6,160 nucleotides of DNA, from contig JANXTD010000782.1 in NCBI GenBank assembly GCA_025352585.1, positions 1 to 6,160 of the forward strand. The letters are read 5' to 3'. The notes beneath the pieces are model-generated. The model ran no database searches. It was not told where the DNA came from and saw only the letters and a program-made list of their open reading frames with translations. How positions within the stretch are numbered: position 1 is the stretch's first letter; each line of letters begins with the position of its first letter. This stretch comes from Fimbriiglobus sp. Its GTDB lineage: Bacteria; Planctomycetota; Planctomycetia; Gemmatales; Gemmataceae. A program made the position numbers and the translations under genes. Positions 5,321-6,160 of this stretch are shown piece after piece.

Positions 5321-6160
5321 TTAGAACGGGTGCTGGACGCCGAACCAGAACTGGAACGGCGTCGCGTTGTTGATCGACTTGGCCACGTCGAAGCGGACCG
5401 TCGCGCGCTCGATGAAGCCGAAGAACGACAAATCGACCCGCAGGCCGGCCCCGACGGTGTGGGCGACGTTGCCGACGCGCTGGCCGTCGTTGTAGACCGC
5501 ACCCACGTCGTAGAACGGGGCCAGGTCGATGTGCCGCACGCCCACAATGGCGTCGGCGAAGTTCCAGTGCAGGTTGCGCAAGATCGGCAGGCGGGCCTCG
5601 GCGTTGGCCACCCACAACAGGCTGCCTTGCCGCTGCGCCAGGTCGAAGCCGCGGAACAGCGTACTGCCGCCCAGCGCGAAGAAGTCGCCGCGCTGCGGGA
5701 ACGCCGCCTGGCCCACGACGCGGCCGACGGCGGTCACGTCGGAGAGGTAGCCGAGGCCGTCGGGCAGCTTGCGGGCGACGGCGAACTCCGCCTTCACCTG
5801 GTGCGTGCCGGCGCGGCCGCCTTCGGGGCCGTCGAGGGCGGTGACCCCGCCGGCGTAGGTCACGTCGAACCAGAAGCCGCGCTCGGGGTTCCAGTACGGG
5901 GTGTACAAGTTCAGCCGGTAGTGCAGGCCGTTGAGCCACGTCCACTGCGGCCGCTGCGACGCCGGCCCGGTCTCCCGCGCGAACGGCAGGAAGTTGTCCG
6001 AGTAGCTGGTGAAGCCCTCGGCGTAGCTGATCGGCGGCAGGTAGAGGCTACTGCCGTACTGAAGCACGTAGCGGCCGAAGAGCGTCGCGCGCGTGGCGGT
6101 GCGCTCGCCGTCGTTGCTGCCGATCGGCCCGGCGACGCGCTGCTCGGCGTTGAAGCCGAC
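5321..6160 (-). CDS. Omp85/D15-type outer-membrane beta-barrel protein (C-terminal part)
   Basis: The visible 279 codons are the C-terminal part of an outer-membrane barrel; the frame is open to the window edge, so the start and any POTRA domains lie outside. The sequence alternates polar and hydrophobic residues with many aromatic residues, as in beta strands. It contains GGSTLFRGFD (RGF near 5647-5655), which fits the Omp85 loop-6 (V/I)RG(F/Y) motif. It ends FQFWFGVQHPF with a terminal Phe, the usual recognition signal for the BAM machinery. The nearest families are BamA/TamA-like or other D15 surface-antigen proteins that insert or export proteins; I cannot tell which without the N-terminal part. 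A GTG codon at 6067 is internal, not the start. The TAA stop is 2 nt before the 36-bp palindrome. It is co-oriented with modABC, but a shared transcript would have to read through that hairpin. Confidence 0.8.
   Translation of the reverse strand, partial: VGFNAEQRVAGPIGSNDGERTATRATLFGRYVLQYGSSLYLPPISYAEGFTSYSDNFLPFARETGPASQRPQWTWLNGLHYRLNLYTPYWNPERGFWFDVTYAGGVTALDGPEGGRAGTHQVKAEFAVARKLPDGLGYLSDVTAVGRVVGQAAFPQRGDFFALGGSTLFRGFDLAQRQGSLLWVANAEARLPILRNLHWNFADAIVGVRHIDLAPFYDVGAVYNDGQRVGNVAHTVGAGLRVDLSFFGFIERATVRFDVAKSINNATPFQFWFGVQHPF

Noticed and set aside
4456..5547. Upstream extension of the modB frame, apparently giving a 623-residue protein
   Set aside because: The extension overlaps modA in another frame, is arginine-rich and has no membrane pattern. 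GTG 4455 at the modA stop fits far better.
5321..6067. GTG at 6067 as the start of the beta-barrel gene
   Set aside because: The frame continues with barrel-like sequence (for example ATLFGRYVLQYGS) to the window edge, so this GTG is internal.

Overview
The window is very GC-rich (roughly 70% by eye), with C/G-ending codons throughout. It carries protein types I associate with Planctomycetes: a secreted redoxin / cytochrome c / copper-monooxygenase-like fusion, and a HEAT plus TPR protein. Heptamer repeats and a REP-like palindrome lie between genes. My best guess is a Gemmataceae-type planctomycete. This rests on protein style and base composition, not on a database match.

Layout. Bases 1-219 are non-coding leader and promoter for the first gene. 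From 220 to 1992 (+) lies a 590-residue exported protein with a thioredoxin-like domain, one c-type heme site (CQGCH) and a PHM-like type II copper monooxygenase domain. From 1981 to 2088 there are copies of a heptamer (AGTGGTC and its complement), arranged as an imperfect stem-loop that begins inside the last codons of that gene. Bases 2089-2331 are intergenic, ending in a promoter-like box, a small hairpin and a Shine-Dalgarno. From 2332 to 3024 (+) lies a cytoplasmic HEAT/TPR repeat protein.

The rest is on the minus strand and converges on the TPR gene with only 31 bases between stop codons. In transcription order it holds the C-terminal 279 codons of an Omp85/D15-type outer-membrane beta-barrel (6160 to 5321, incomplete at the window edge). 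Next comes a perfect 36-bp inverted repeat with an 18-nt loop (5229-5318), then a molybdate-type ABC importer: lipoprotein binding protein modA (5195-4452), permease modB (4455-3676) and ATPase modC (3679-3056). The three transporter genes are joined by two identical 4-base GTGA stop/start overlaps, so they form a tight, translationally coupled operon.

The ABC operon should import molybdate or a similar oxyanion for molybdenum/tungsten cofactor enzymes. The ATPase is short and has no C-terminal regulatory (TOBE/Mop) domain. The barrel, the fusion protein and the TPR protein have no obvious functional tie to it. The most unusual items are the 36-bp palindrome, the heptamer array that forms the end of a coding sequence, and the three-module redox protein.
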